DNA of 64,000 nt, taken from assembly GCA_963816535.1 (NCBI GenBank), contig CAWFKW010000003.1:62001-126000 (forward strand). The letters are read 5' to 3'. Under the pieces are notes generated by a model. It had not been told where the DNA came from. It made no database searches and saw nothing but the letters and a program-made list of their open reading frames with translations. Positions 36,017 through 44,998 of this stretch are shown piece after piece. Within the stretch, counting starts at the first letter, position 1. Each line of letters opens with the position of its first letter. Made by a program: the position numbers and the translations under genes. This DNA comes from CAWFKW01 sp963816535 (lineage in GTDB: Bacteria > Bacteroidota > Ignavibacteria > Tepidaquicellales > OLB5).

Positions 36017-36820
36017 TCAATTTAAACTTTTCTTTGAAAACAACCGGTAAATTCGCCGGACTATTTTCAAAGTTTCATGAATTGGCTTTCCTTCAAAATG
36101 TTTCTCAATAAAATATCTATGGGACCTCTCATAAAACTCTGATTTATCTGCAACAACGGAACTATGATGCAATATGGTGACCTGAGGGTAATAAACGACT
36201 CTTCCCCCCAATTTTCTTATCCTGAAACACAGGTCTTCTTCTTCAACATATAGGAAGAAATTCTCGTCAAATCCGCACACTTTCTCAAAAAACATTTTTC
36301 TGATCATCAAAAAAGCTCCGCATGTCCAGGCGCTTTCAGTTTCGCTTTCCCTCTTTCTGAATAATGAATCACCAAGGTTGAAGGTGGCCCAAGCATGTAA
36401 TCCCCTGTATTCCCCGTGATCGTAAATAATCTGGTCTTCATTATCTGAAAGCATTCTGGGTCCGATTACCGCCACTTCTTTGTCGGTCAATATGCGATTG
36501 TATAACCTCTCTATCGTCTTGTCTTCCAAAAATTTCACATCCGGGTTGACAAATACGATGAATTCAGCCTGTTCTTTGTCCGAAATGAAATTATGACCGC
36601 CTCCAAACCCGAGATTCTTTCCAGACTTATAGAATCTAATATTGTTTGCAGAATACTTTTTCTCCAAATCTCTGAGATTATCTGATGAATCATTGTCTAA
36701 AACGCTTATTGCATAATTAATCTTTGAATTCTGCAAATCATTTATGATCCCGTCAATACATGCTTCTAGATAGGTCTTTGTGTTGTAATTGACAAGTTGA
36801 ATATGTATATCATAGACCAT
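36017..36820 (-). CDS. Family 2 glycosyltransferase (rhamnosyltransferase-like)
   Basis: A 267-residue GT2 with QLVNYNTKTYLEACI, SVLDNDSSDN, KNLGFGGGHN, the donor-site VFVNPDVKFL, ACGAFLMIRKMFFE variants (WTCGAFLMIRK) and VEEEDLCFRI. This is the WbbL-like subgroup that often adds rhamnose or other deoxyhexoses. It lies 17 bases after the related gene at 36838-37755; the pair could be tandem duplicates with different specificity. No membrane helices are seen. The sugar cannot be named from sequence. Confidence 0.87.
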   Translation of the reverse strand: MVYDIHIQLVNYNTKTYLEACIDGIINDLQNSKINYAISVLDNDSSDNLRDLEKKYSANNIRFYKSGKNLGFGGGHNFISDKEQAEFIVFVNPDVKFLEDKTIERLYNRILTDKEVAVIGPRMLSDNEDQIIYDHGEYRGLHAWATFNLGDSLFRKRESETESAWTCGAFLMIRKMFFEKVCGFDENFFLYVEEEDLCFRIRKLGGRVVYYPQVTILHHSSVVADKSEFYERSHRYFIEKHFEGKPIHETLKIVRRIYRLFSKKSLN

Positions 36821-36837
36821 ATATTATATTGGCTCGG

Positions 36838-37755
36838 TTAAATCCCTAAATATAATTCCAGCGATTCAAGATATCCGCTAAATCTTAATCTAACCTCCCT
36901 ATTAAAAAGAACGAAAAACAACAGTACAATTCTCATAAGCAAACCTGAGACATGAATAATTCTGATAACTGTTTTTTTGACCGCGCCGTAGTGTTTCCCG
37001 GCAAAAACCAGTCTGCTCTTGTATCTGTTTACAACGAAACTTTTCATGTTCTTAGATTGAATGACTGCGCCTTTGTGGACACATTTCAAAGCTGGGAAAT
37101 ATAAGTTTGAATAACCGGAGTTTTTCAGCCTTGAACACAACTCAATGTCCTCGTAATTCAGGAAAAAGTCCTCGTCAAAACCTCCCATTTGTTTGAAAAC
37201 ATCTTTTCTAATCAATAAAAAAGCCCCACTAACCCAGCCGGCTTCCAGTGGTTTTTTTTTCATAAGCCTTCGTTTGGAGATAATAAGCCATAATTTCCTG
37301 TATAATCTAATCATGAAAAATGCTTCTAAAGATTCAAGAATAATTCCCATTTGAGGACCAGAAGACGATTGATAGCTCATGTCTGGATTTAATAACATAG
37401 GCGCACAAGCGCCTGCGAAGGTATTCTTGTTCATATATTCAATTATTGGTGAAATACAATCTTCTACAAATAACGTGTCCGGATTTAGAAATAAAAGATA
37501 GTTTGAAACCGCATTTTGTGCGGCAATATTGCACGCAAATGCATATCCTTTATTTGACTCCATCGAAATTATGTCGCATTCCGGATACGTATCCAGTCTG
37601 TTAATTAGATCTGAATAATCAGAATGATTATCGACAATAATTATCTCATATTTCCATTCAATATCGAGTTCTTTTAAACTGAGCAGGCATTTCGAAATAT
37701 CCGCCGCAGTATAATAGTTAACAATTATAATGGTAAAATCACATTCACTTTTCAT
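36838..37755 (-). CDS. Family 2 glycosyltransferase (rhamnosyltransferase-like)
   Basis: A 305-residue GT2 of the WbbL group: TIIIVNYYTAADISKCL, IIVDNHSDYSD, SNKGYAFACN, LFLNPDTLFV, VSGAFLLIRKDVF and NYEDIELCSRL. A hydrophobic helix near the C-terminus (about 265-290, VSGLLMRIVLLFFVLF) is typical of the subgroup and may anchor it to the membrane. Its ATG lies inside the end of the upstream GT4 gene (11-base overlap). Confidence 0.88.
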   Translation of the reverse strand: MKSECDFTIIIVNYYTAADISKCLLSLKELDIEWKYEIIIVDNHSDYSDLINRLDTYPECDIISMESNKGYAFACNIAAQNAVSNYLLFLNPDTLFVEDCISPIIEYMNKNTFAGACAPMLLNPDMSYQSSSGPQMGIILESLEAFFMIRLYRKLWLIISKRRLMKKKPLEAGWVSGAFLLIRKDVFKQMGGFDEDFFLNYEDIELCSRLKNSGYSNLYFPALKCVHKGAVIQSKNMKSFVVNRYKSRLVFAGKHYGAVKKTVIRIIHVSGLLMRIVLLFFVLFNREVRLRFSGYLESLELYLGI

Positions 37756-38935
37756 CCATTAAATAATTAAATATATCTTCGGTTCTTTTCAATGCCTTTT
37801 CAAGATTGAACTTTTCCAGATAAGTATTATAGGCAGAATTAGATAGTTTTACACATAATTTACTGTCGTTCATCAAAGTCAACATGGCCTTTGCAAGGTC
37901 TTTTTCATCATGCTCAACCAGAATTCCGTTTTCCATATTATTTATTATTTCCGGGATGCCTCCCACTTTTGTTGATATGACTGGCTTTCCGAACCTAAAA
38001 GACTCGACAAGAACAATTGGCATACCCTCGCTAAAAGATGAAATGATTGAGGCATTAACATATTGGTACAATTCATAAAGAACGCTTCTTTCCAGCGAGC
38101 CTAAGAATAAACAATATTCATTTAATCCATTATTTGCAATATACAGATTTAGTAATTTCATATATTCCGAGGAACTATCATAAGCTCCTACAAATATCAT
38201 GTAAGGCATTTTAATATTAATAATTCCTTTCAAATCATTTAGAGCTTCCAGAATAAGGTATTGGTTTTTCTTCTTAAATACTCCCGCAGTATTCAGAAAT
38301 TTGAATCTACTTTTATCTGATATAAAACTAAATCTTTCAATTCCTATGACATTCTGCAACCTGTTTTTGCAATTTATCAGCTCATCCTCTATCCCTGGAT
38401 AAATGTGAATAACTTTTTTGTTATTTGTTACTGAGACAAAATTGTTTTCTTTCGTTCTTGAATTGGGGATAAAAAATGCACAGGAAAAAGACAGAATCTT
38501 ATAAACTAAGTGTCTGAGATTTACCGGATAAATGTCTTCTCGAATAAATATCACTACCTTTTTTTTCATGATAACGCTCATGACTAACGCCGGCCAGAGG
38601 AGAACAACAACATTAACCACTACTAAATCATATTTTTCACCAAAACTAAAATGAATTATTTGCACAGCCTGTATCAAAAATTTTAAGACATATTTAATAT
38701 AACTCCACAGGCCCTCGTATATTACAGGCAAAAAGCCCCATTTGTAAAGACTCCATTTTGAACAATACTGTCCATATGAACCCGACCTCGGTCCAAACGG
38801 AAACAGACCGTGTAATTCGAACCTATCATTTTTCTTAGAAAAATAAATTAATAGCCTCTCAAATTCATCCTCAGCCCCTCCAGCTAAGACTGAACTGTGC
38901 GTAATGAATAAGATTTTACGTCTCTTTCTCTCCAA
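37745..38935 (-). CDS. Family 4 glycosyltransferase
   Basis: A 396-residue retaining GT-B enzyme. The N-terminal domain begins KILFITHSSVLAGGAEDEF. The C-terminal domain has FLNTAGVFKKKNQYLILEAL, VGAYDSSSEYMKLL, FLGSLERSVLYELYQY, and the donor-binding ASIISSFSEGMPIVLVESFRF with GKPVISTKVGGIPEII. The E-x7-E region is therefore intact. It sits in the middle of the polysaccharide operon, overlapping the following GT2. Specificity is unknown. Confidence 0.91.
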   Translation of the reverse strand: MERKRRKILFITHSSVLAGGAEDEFERLLIYFSKKNDRFELHGLFPFGPRSGSYGQYCSKWSLYKWGFLPVIYEGLWSYIKYVLKFLIQAVQIIHFSFGEKYDLVVVNVVVLLWPALVMSVIMKKKVVIFIREDIYPVNLRHLVYKILSFSCAFFIPNSRTKENNFVSVTNNKKVIHIYPGIEDELINCKNRLQNVIGIERFSFISDKSRFKFLNTAGVFKKKNQYLILEALNDLKGIINIKMPYMIFVGAYDSSSEYMKLLNLYIANNGLNEYCLFLGSLERSVLYELYQYVNASIISSFSEGMPIVLVESFRFGKPVISTKVGGIPEIINNMENGILVEHDEKDLAKAMLTLMNDSKLCVKLSNSAYNTYLEKFNLEKALKRTEDIFNYLMDEK

Positions 38936-38963
38936 GCAATTCCCTTAAAAACATTATGTTTAG

Positions 38964-39881
38964 TTAAAAATGAACATCTTGACAATTGCACCTGCTACTC
39001 CAACGGAGCTTTATCAACATAAATATCACCCGAAAATTAAAAGGATTTAACAATTCTATTATCAATTTAATTGATTCAATAGAAGCCTTTACGTAATTAG
39101 AATTATTCATAAGCGTTCTTATCAAATTTTTCTCTTGATTCAGAATACCGCGCATGGCATATCTTCCCAATTTTATATCAGAACTCTTGGCATATTCTTT
39201 CAAAATAACAATTACTTCTTTCAATAGCTGAACGTATTTCAAATCAAAGTCGAACGAGCTTGTATTTGAATGCCTTCTGAACAAAACGAGGGGCCGCCCA
39301 ATATAAAATGCCACATTGTATAATATGACCCGAAGCCATAACTCATAGTCTTCAGCCGAAACCGTTGAACCCTTTTCTCTAAATCCCTTTACCAAAAGGG
39401 TTCTTCTGATTAATGCAGACGAAGTGATTACTTCGTTACCTAAAAGCAACGAGTAAATATCGATTTCTTTGTCGCCAAGGCATTTATTGGTCAGCTTACC
39501 ACTCGGATTGCCGTTAACATCAATAATTTCTGCATTCGAACAAATGAAGGAATATTTTTCTTTATATGCTAATTGCCGCTCTAATTTATCCTTAACCCAC
39601 AAATCGTCGTCATCGCAAAATGCAACAAATTCCCCCGATGATTCCTGTAAACCTCTATTCCTCACCTTTGCTATATCCCCAACACGCCCAATATTCATAT
39701 ATCTGATCCTCTCATCTTTTATGCCCGCTACAATCGTCTTAGTATCATCAGTCGATCCATCGTCCACAATAATTAGTTCAAAATCGCTGCAAGTTTGCGC
39801 AAGGACGGAGTCAATAGTGTTCTTTAACAAATTACTTCTATTGAATGTAGGCACTATTACGCTTACCAAATGATTATTCAT
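38964..39881 (-). CDS. Family 2 glycosyltransferase
   Basis: A 305-residue GT2 of the broad GT-A type: VSVIVPTFNRSNLL, LIIVDDGSTDDT, VAFCDDDDLW (the DxD motif) and a central region ending VSAEDYELWLR, which holds the probable catalytic Asp. The C-terminal 100 residues are helical and divergent. It resembles the GT2 at 41385-42374, which has the same EDYxLWL ending. It lies between the Wzx flippase and the GT4 gene. Confidence 0.88.
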   Translation of the reverse strand: MNNHLVSVIVPTFNRSNLLKNTIDSVLAQTCSDFELIIVDDGSTDDTKTIVAGIKDERIRYMNIGRVGDIAKVRNRGLQESSGEFVAFCDDDDLWVKDKLERQLAYKEKYSFICSNAEIIDVNGNPSGKLTNKCLGDKEIDIYSLLLGNEVITSSALIRRTLLVKGFREKGSTVSAEDYELWLRVILYNVAFYIGRPLVLFRRHSNTSSFDFDLKYVQLLKEVIVILKEYAKSSDIKLGRYAMRGILNQEKNLIRTLMNNSNYVKASIESIKLIIELLNPFNFRVIFMLIKLRWSSRCNCQDVHF

Positions 39882-39928
39882 GATGCTTAGTATGTGCGAC
39901 TGAAGGCAAAGTAAGTATATTAATTCCT

Positions 39929-41449
39929 CTAAGCTCCGATACGCCTAAGTTTCAAAACATCGCGAACAAGGAGTTTAATCTGAAAAACATCGCTTTTTCT
40001 GATTGTCGTAAACACCCATATGGTTAATATTGGCGCAATAAAATAATATCCATAATTCATATTGAACTGAGAGGCTAAGAATATGATCATAATAGTGGAA
40101 AAAGACATAACAAAAATATACAAACTTCTGAATCTAAATTCAAATTTTATTGTCTTCTTGATATAGTATATCTGCAAAATAGCAAATAAGCCATATGAGA
40201 TCATATACGCTATAGAAATTGACTTTATGCCATTGTAGAAATAGTTAATTAAAACATATGAAAGTGCAACATAAAATATATTGTTCCCTATGTCAAACAT
40301 AGACCATTGTTTTATTTTTAAACCTGTTGGGATAAACCACAATCCAAACACCCAACTTATTGCTTTCAAAAATTCGCCCAGTAACTGGAAAAAAAACAAT
40401 TCCTGCGCCTCGAAAAACGAATGAGAATATAGAATTGAAATAAGATAAATTCTAAAGACAAAACATATAACAAGCAAAGGAGTATATAAGAAAAGAAAAA
40501 ATTTTAATATTCTGTTTATTTCATCAATGATCTGTTCATTATTTCCAAAGGAAGACAATCTCGGAATCGCATAATTGGTTATGATAGTGAAAAACAATCC
40601 AAAATAGTTGGTTGAAATAGAAAATACGCTCTGATATATACCAAGTTGTTCAATCCCCAAGGAATTTACAATTGAAGTTCGGATATATAAAAATGTAAGC
40701 TGCTGGACAATAAGCATGACGAACATTGCAAATCCCATTCCGTAAATCTTCCTCAAAACGCTTTTGTCAACTGAACTTGTTTCGTTAAACCTTGGAAAGA
40801 CGCCATATTTCTTCATAAATGTATAATTGACAACGATGCTTATAACGTAAGACAGGCCAATTGTTATCACTGCGCCTCTTATTCCCCAAAGCATCACTAA
40901 GGGGACGAATATTAAAAGCGATATGAAAATATTTATAACGGTAGTCTTTACATAAAGGTTGATTGATCTTATGGCTCTTAAATACAAATCAATCAAATTC
41001 GAAATAAATCCCAGCGGTAAAGCGAATGAGAAAATCAACAAGAGATTCCAATAAGATTCACTGGAGAGGAGTAATTTACTGAACAATTGAGGCGCTGAAA
41101 TCAACACCACGCTCAATAATAAGATGACGGGAAAATTGTGAAAGAATATTGTTCTAACTATAAAATTTACTTCTCTGATTTTATTGTTAGCATGGTATTC
41201 AGCCACATATTTCGTAAATCCATTTGATCCGAAGGGGGTCACAACAAACAAAAGACTTGACACATTCATAAGCAGTGAGTAAATGCCAATTCCCGCAGTC
41301 CCAAGCATAACGGCAAGAATTTTGGTTCTTACAACCATAGAAAAAATATTGGCTCCTATAGATACACCGAACTTAGCCGAAGATTTAATTAAGTCTCTTA
41401 TGACGCCTCCCAAATAGTTTGAATAATAAATAGCTTCCAAAATAAGCAA
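39929..41449 (-). CDS. O-antigen/polysaccharide repeat-unit flippase (Wzx-like, MOP superfamily)
   Basis: A polytopic protein with about 12-14 membrane helices that should flip undecaprenyl-linked repeat units across the inner membrane. The N-terminal segment IKSSAKFGVSIGANIF followed by RTKILAVMLGTAGIGIYSLL is typical of O-antigen translocases. The frame opens at ATG 41449 and overlaps the upstream GT2 by 65 bases; TTG 41413 (29-base overlap) is at least as plausible a start because family members begin near the KSSA segment. It is 506 residues from 41449. Wzx proteins are poorly conserved, so the substrate cannot be deduced. Confidence 0.88.
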   Translation of the reverse strand: MLILEAIYYSNYLGGVIRDLIKSSAKFGVSIGANIFSMVVRTKILAVMLGTAGIGIYSLLMNVSSLLFVVTPFGSNGFTKYVAEYHANNKIREVNFIVRTIFFHNFPVILLLSVVLISAPQLFSKLLLSSESYWNLLLIFSFALPLGFISNLIDLYLRAIRSINLYVKTTVINIFISLLIFVPLVMLWGIRGAVITIGLSYVISIVVNYTFMKKYGVFPRFNETSSVDKSVLRKIYGMGFAMFVMLIVQQLTFLYIRTSIVNSLGIEQLGIYQSVFSISTNYFGLFFTIITNYAIPRLSSFGNNEQIIDEINRILKFFLFLYTPLLVICFVFRIYLISILYSHSFFEAQELFFFQLLGEFLKAISWVFGLWFIPTGLKIKQWSMFDIGNNIFYVALSYVLINYFYNGIKSISIAYMISYGLFAILQIYYIKKTIKFEFRFRSLYIFVMSFSTIMIIFLASQFNMNYGYYFIAPILTIWVFTTIRKSDVFQIKLLVRDVLKLRRIGA

Positions 41450-42374
41450 GCCGGAATTTGAAATACTGGGTCATATTCTGCTTATCCTCCAGGCTAAAAA
41501 ATCCATGAAAATAACGGAGAGCTCTTTCATAATCTTTATTATACAATGCCAATTTAATCAAGTTACGATAGACGAAAAGACATCCTTGCTTAGCTCCATT
41601 CCGAATCAATTCATCATTATCTTTCAGGTAATCCGATCTTATAACAATGCTCCTCTCCAGGTTCCGCATCCATTCGTCAAAAGAAACAAAAGAGAGATTC
41701 TTTTCATGGATCCTGTATTTAACCAGGTCTTCACTAATGAATCTTATACGATGTTTTTTGGATACATTTAACCATAGTAAATAGTCCTCACCTCTTGTGC
41801 CGATCTCTTCTTCAAAACAACACGAATCTCCGATCGCATTTTTTGAAATTAAAACGCTTGATGTTACAATGTAATTCATCTCCAGCAATTTTCGTAATTC
41901 AAGATCGAAATCACTATCCACATCAGAATATACGTGTCCGCTCAAAACTGGTTTCGGCTCCTTCCGGAATTCAAAAAAACGTCTCCTAGACATAATCGCT
42001 TCAAAAACTTCGTTGCTCTCGTTCAATCTTTCTGCATTCGAACATATCATATCATATTCTTTAATGAATCCTAATTGTTTCTCCAGTTTATGTTTCATCC
42101 AAATATCGTCCGCATCGATAAATGCAATTAAATCATATTTTGATAGTCTGATTGCTTCGTTTCTCAGTTTGCCAGGATTGCCTGTGTGATTCTTTCTCAA
42201 CAATTGAAAATTTTCGAGCCCAACGTATCTTTCCAATAGTGAGATGGTTGAATCAGTTGATCCGTCATCAACTACTATCAATTGAAGAGCTCGAAAGCTT
42301 TGATTCAACACAGATTCAATTGCCGTTGTTATATATTTCTCAGCATTATATGCCACGCATATTACACTAACCAT
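41385..42374 (-). CDS. Family 2 glycosyltransferase
   Basis: A 329-residue GT2: VSVICVAYNAEKYI, LIVVDDGSTDSTISLL, AFIDADDIWMKHKLEKQL (with DADD at the metal site) and GEDYLLWLNV at the probable catalytic Asp. Similar in plan to 38964-39881. Helical C-terminal part of about 100 residues. The gene starts 133 bases after the polymerase gene, the longest gap within the wzz-murA part of the operon, and its 3' end runs into the Wzx gene. Confidence 0.88.
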   Translation of the reverse strand: MVSVICVAYNAEKYITTAIESVLNQSFRALQLIVVDDGSTDSTISLLERYVGLENFQLLRKNHTGNPGKLRNEAIRLSKYDLIAFIDADDIWMKHKLEKQLGFIKEYDMICSNAERLNESNEVFEAIMSRRRFFEFRKEPKPVLSGHVYSDVDSDFDLELRKLLEMNYIVTSSVLISKNAIGDSCCFEEEIGTRGEDYLLWLNVSKKHRIRFISEDLVKYRIHEKNLSFVSFDEWMRNLERSIVIRSDYLKDNDELIRNGAKQGCLFVYRNLIKLALYNKDYERALRYFHGFFSLEDKQNMTQYFKFRLAYFGSYLLFKLFGRRHKRLN

Positions 42375-42507
42375 ATTCTAAAAATAATTAATTTAGTATT
42401 CCCGCGCTATAATTCCAATCGCGCAATATCACATATTCACGGTTAATTATGCGAAAGGTGAAATCAGTTTGATTCTCAATATTAATGGATGCTGATTCAG
42501 AACCGTT

Positions 42508-43761
42508 TTATGTTTGAACTGCCTTTTGGGTGCGATAATACATCAAACCCAAAATTACTAAAAGAAAATGCATATAAAAGAAAACTGTTGAAACCAAACC
42601 CGAATCAAAGAGTCCCATGCTCAATAAGCCCAGAGCCAAAGCCAATAAATAGCCGTAGAACAGCTTTTCATTTATATCGGTTGTTCTAAATGACGCCCTT
42701 AACGTTCTAAAGTTCAACTTTAAAACATAGAGTATTAAGATGCTTGTGAAAACCAATCCAAACATCATAATCAATCTCAAGTACGTATTATGGGGGTCAG
42801 ATATGTTTGGTTCTGTTACTCCATCAATAGCCATGTATTTTACAAATATTGCCATGTTATGATACGCGCCATAGCCCCAAAGCAGCGATGTATTGCTAGC
42901 TGTAATCATATGATACGCAGGTATCAACAAAGCAAAACGTGAATAGAAAGATGAAGTCCCTTTAGCTTCAAAGAATGATGGAATAACAAAAACAAGGAAT
43001 GAAATAAAAAAAGGTAGCACTAAAATAATTCTCTTTCTGAAATAGTAGGTTCCAATTATGGATATTCCAACGGTAGTTCCCACATATCCTCCGCGACCAT
43101 AAGTAAATAATTGTGCTATTATCAGAACTGCCAAAGATGCGAATCTATAGTATTTTTCAAATAGTGTAAAATCATTTTTGCTAGCCAGTATATAATAAGT
43201 AAGGGTTATGATTGCAGTCGTGTAGAAGTATGCAACAAAATTCGGATGCACAATTATCGACTGAGATGTGAAATCATAGCGTTTAATTGGAGATAGGCCC
43301 GAAACTAAGATGACCATACCAATGAATGCAATAGCAAAACCCAAATTAGAGATAAATCTCAGGAATTGAAGAAACAACTCATTGCGAGCAATGAATATAG
43401 AAGGCAACTTGAAGAAAAACAAGTACACATAGCAAATAAAGGTAGACATATAGACTAAATTAAACCCTGAACTAATTTCCTGAAGATTAAAGCCTATAAC
43501 AGAAATGCAGATAAAAAATAGGAGCAGCTTGAAATATTTACCGTCACCCAAAAAAAAATAAGAATTTGCCTGATTATTTACATTTCTAAAATCAAAGTTC
43601 AATAAGGATATAAAAAAAGTAAATAATAAAATCAAATAAATCTCGGTTTTCTGCAATAAAATCGCGCCTGGTAGCCAGGAATTTGAATAAAAAGTCATAG
43701 ATATAATAATAAGCGCTATGGAATATGTAATCCGGGCATTGTCTGAAAAAAAATTAAACAA
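42508..43761 (-). CDS. O-antigen polymerase/ligase family membrane protein (Wzy or WaaL type)
   Basis: A 417-residue integral membrane protein with about 11-12 helices. A large periplasmic loop (about 275-335) contains LLWGYGAYHNM and the DPHNTYLRLIMMFG motif, the hallmark of the Wzy_C/WaaL family. In this position, between Wzz and the glycosyltransferases, it most likely polymerises repeat units (Wzy); ligation to lipid A core (WaaL) cannot be excluded because the two share the fold. It starts 16 bases after the Wzz gene. Confidence 0.87.
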   Translation of the reverse strand: MFNFFSDNARITYSIALIIISMTFYSNSWLPGAILLQKTEIYLILLFTFFISLLNFDFRNVNNQANSYFFLGDGKYFKLLLFFICISVIGFNLQEISSGFNLVYMSTFICYVYLFFFKLPSIFIARNELFLQFLRFISNLGFAIAFIGMVILVSGLSPIKRYDFTSQSIIVHPNFVAYFYTTAIITLTYYILASKNDFTLFEKYYRFASLAVLIIAQLFTYGRGGYVGTTVGISIIGTYYFRKRIILVLPFFISFLVFVIPSFFEAKGTSSFYSRFALLIPAYHMITASNTSLLWGYGAYHNMAIFVKYMAIDGVTEPNISDPHNTYLRLIMMFGLVFTSILILYVLKLNFRTLRASFRTTDINEKLFYGYLLALALGLLSMGLFDSGLVSTVFFYMHFLLVILGLMYYRTQKAVQT

Positions 43762-43777
43762 TTACTTTATTGTATGG

Positions 43778-44980
43778 TTATTGTTTAGTAAAATTTGAAT
43801 GCAAATTCATAAATTCTCTGGTCTTCTTAAAAGCCAACCATTTATATTTCAACACATAATATGAGGTGCTGAAAACAAAGCCAATAAACGTAAATATAAC
43901 AACCATGGTTAATCTTTTTGGTTTGGATTTCCTCTCGGCAACATATGGCTTATCCAATACCATTATAGTTGGGGTTTCTCTCTTCTCTTCAATTTTTGCC
44001 TGTTCAAATATTGGTAGCAAAAAAGAAACAATTTTAGATTGAATCTCGACCTCACGCTGAAGTCTCAAATATGACATTACAATTTGCGGAGAATTTCCAA
44101 GCCTCAGGTATTCGCTCAAATCCGTAGAGTTTTGAATTTCAGATATTCTATTCTTAATTGAAGAAATTTTCGCTTCTTGGGTTTTGACTTCAATTTGATC
44201 CGGACTTAAAATCTTTTTCAATACATCTAATTTCACTTCCTCTGCTTTTAGTTCCGCTTCCATCGAGAATTCGGAGGTAGCAGCCGCTTTTACCTGTAAA
44301 TCAGGAGCTATTCCATATACTATCTGAAAAGACTTCAATGTATCTTCTGATTTAGTCAAGTCTTCTCTGGCTTGATTGTACCTCTTTTCAATAAATTCCC
44401 TGTTGTTTTTGGCGCTTTGCACATTTAATTCAATATTAATCCTATCCAACTGAGATAATAGAAATTCTACCATTTCTTTCGCAACAACAGGATCCTTATC
44501 ATAAACTCCAACAGTAAGTACCCCAGACAACTTATCCTGTTTAATCTCCATGTTAGTTTTCACAAAATTCTTCACGGCATCTTCCTTAAACCTATATTCA
44601 TCCTTATTCATAATATCAAACTTGTCGATTAGGGGTTCTATACACCTTCTGCTAGTGAGTATTTCCTCATATGACGCCAATTCCCTTGCTGATTTGCCTC
44701 CGCTCACACCTATGTCATCCAAAGCCCCTATGTCCGGTATATTATCGCTAAGGCTGCTCAATAAACCCCCGCTCTTACTGGTGCTTTTTACAGAAGCTTC
44801 GGAAAAATAGATAAGGTCAAATACAAAAAAATATAATACTACGGAAATTACAAATACAATGATAGTCGGTACAAAAATTCGCCTTTTGTATCTGTACAAT
44901 ACAAAGAAAATATCAAAAATTGTAAATGGCTTATCATTAGCATTTATCTCTGAGCTGTTCTTACCTTTTTCCAAATCCAT
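43778..44980 (-). CDS. Polysaccharide chain-length determinant (Wzz family)
   Basis: A 400-residue inner-membrane protein with one helix near the N-terminus (about 35-55, FVPTIIVFVISVVLYFFVF) and one near the C-terminus (about 362-382, LTMVVIFTFIGFVFSTSYY), enclosing a periplasmic coiled-coil domain. The VVAKEMVEFLL region and the Pro-rich KPYVAERKSKPKR before the second helix are typical. No tyrosine-kinase domain is attached, and no separate kinase gene is in the window. It lies 18 bases downstream of the Wza gene. Confidence 0.9.
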   Translation of the reverse strand: MDLEKGKNSSEINANDKPFTIFDIFFVLYRYKRRIFVPTIIVFVISVVLYFFVFDLIYFSEASVKSTSKSGGLLSSLSDNIPDIGALDDIGVSGGKSARELASYEEILTSRRCIEPLIDKFDIMNKDEYRFKEDAVKNFVKTNMEIKQDKLSGVLTVGVYDKDPVVAKEMVEFLLSQLDRINIELNVQSAKNNREFIEKRYNQAREDLTKSEDTLKSFQIVYGIAPDLQVKAAATSEFSMEAELKAEEVKLDVLKKILSPDQIEVKTQEAKISSIKNRISEIQNSTDLSEYLRLGNSPQIVMSYLRLQREVEIQSKIVSFLLPIFEQAKIEEKRETPTIMVLDKPYVAERKSKPKRLTMVVIFTFIGFVFSTSYYVLKYKWLAFKKTREFMNLHSNFTKQ

Positions 44981-44998
44981 GAAATTAATTTGATGTTT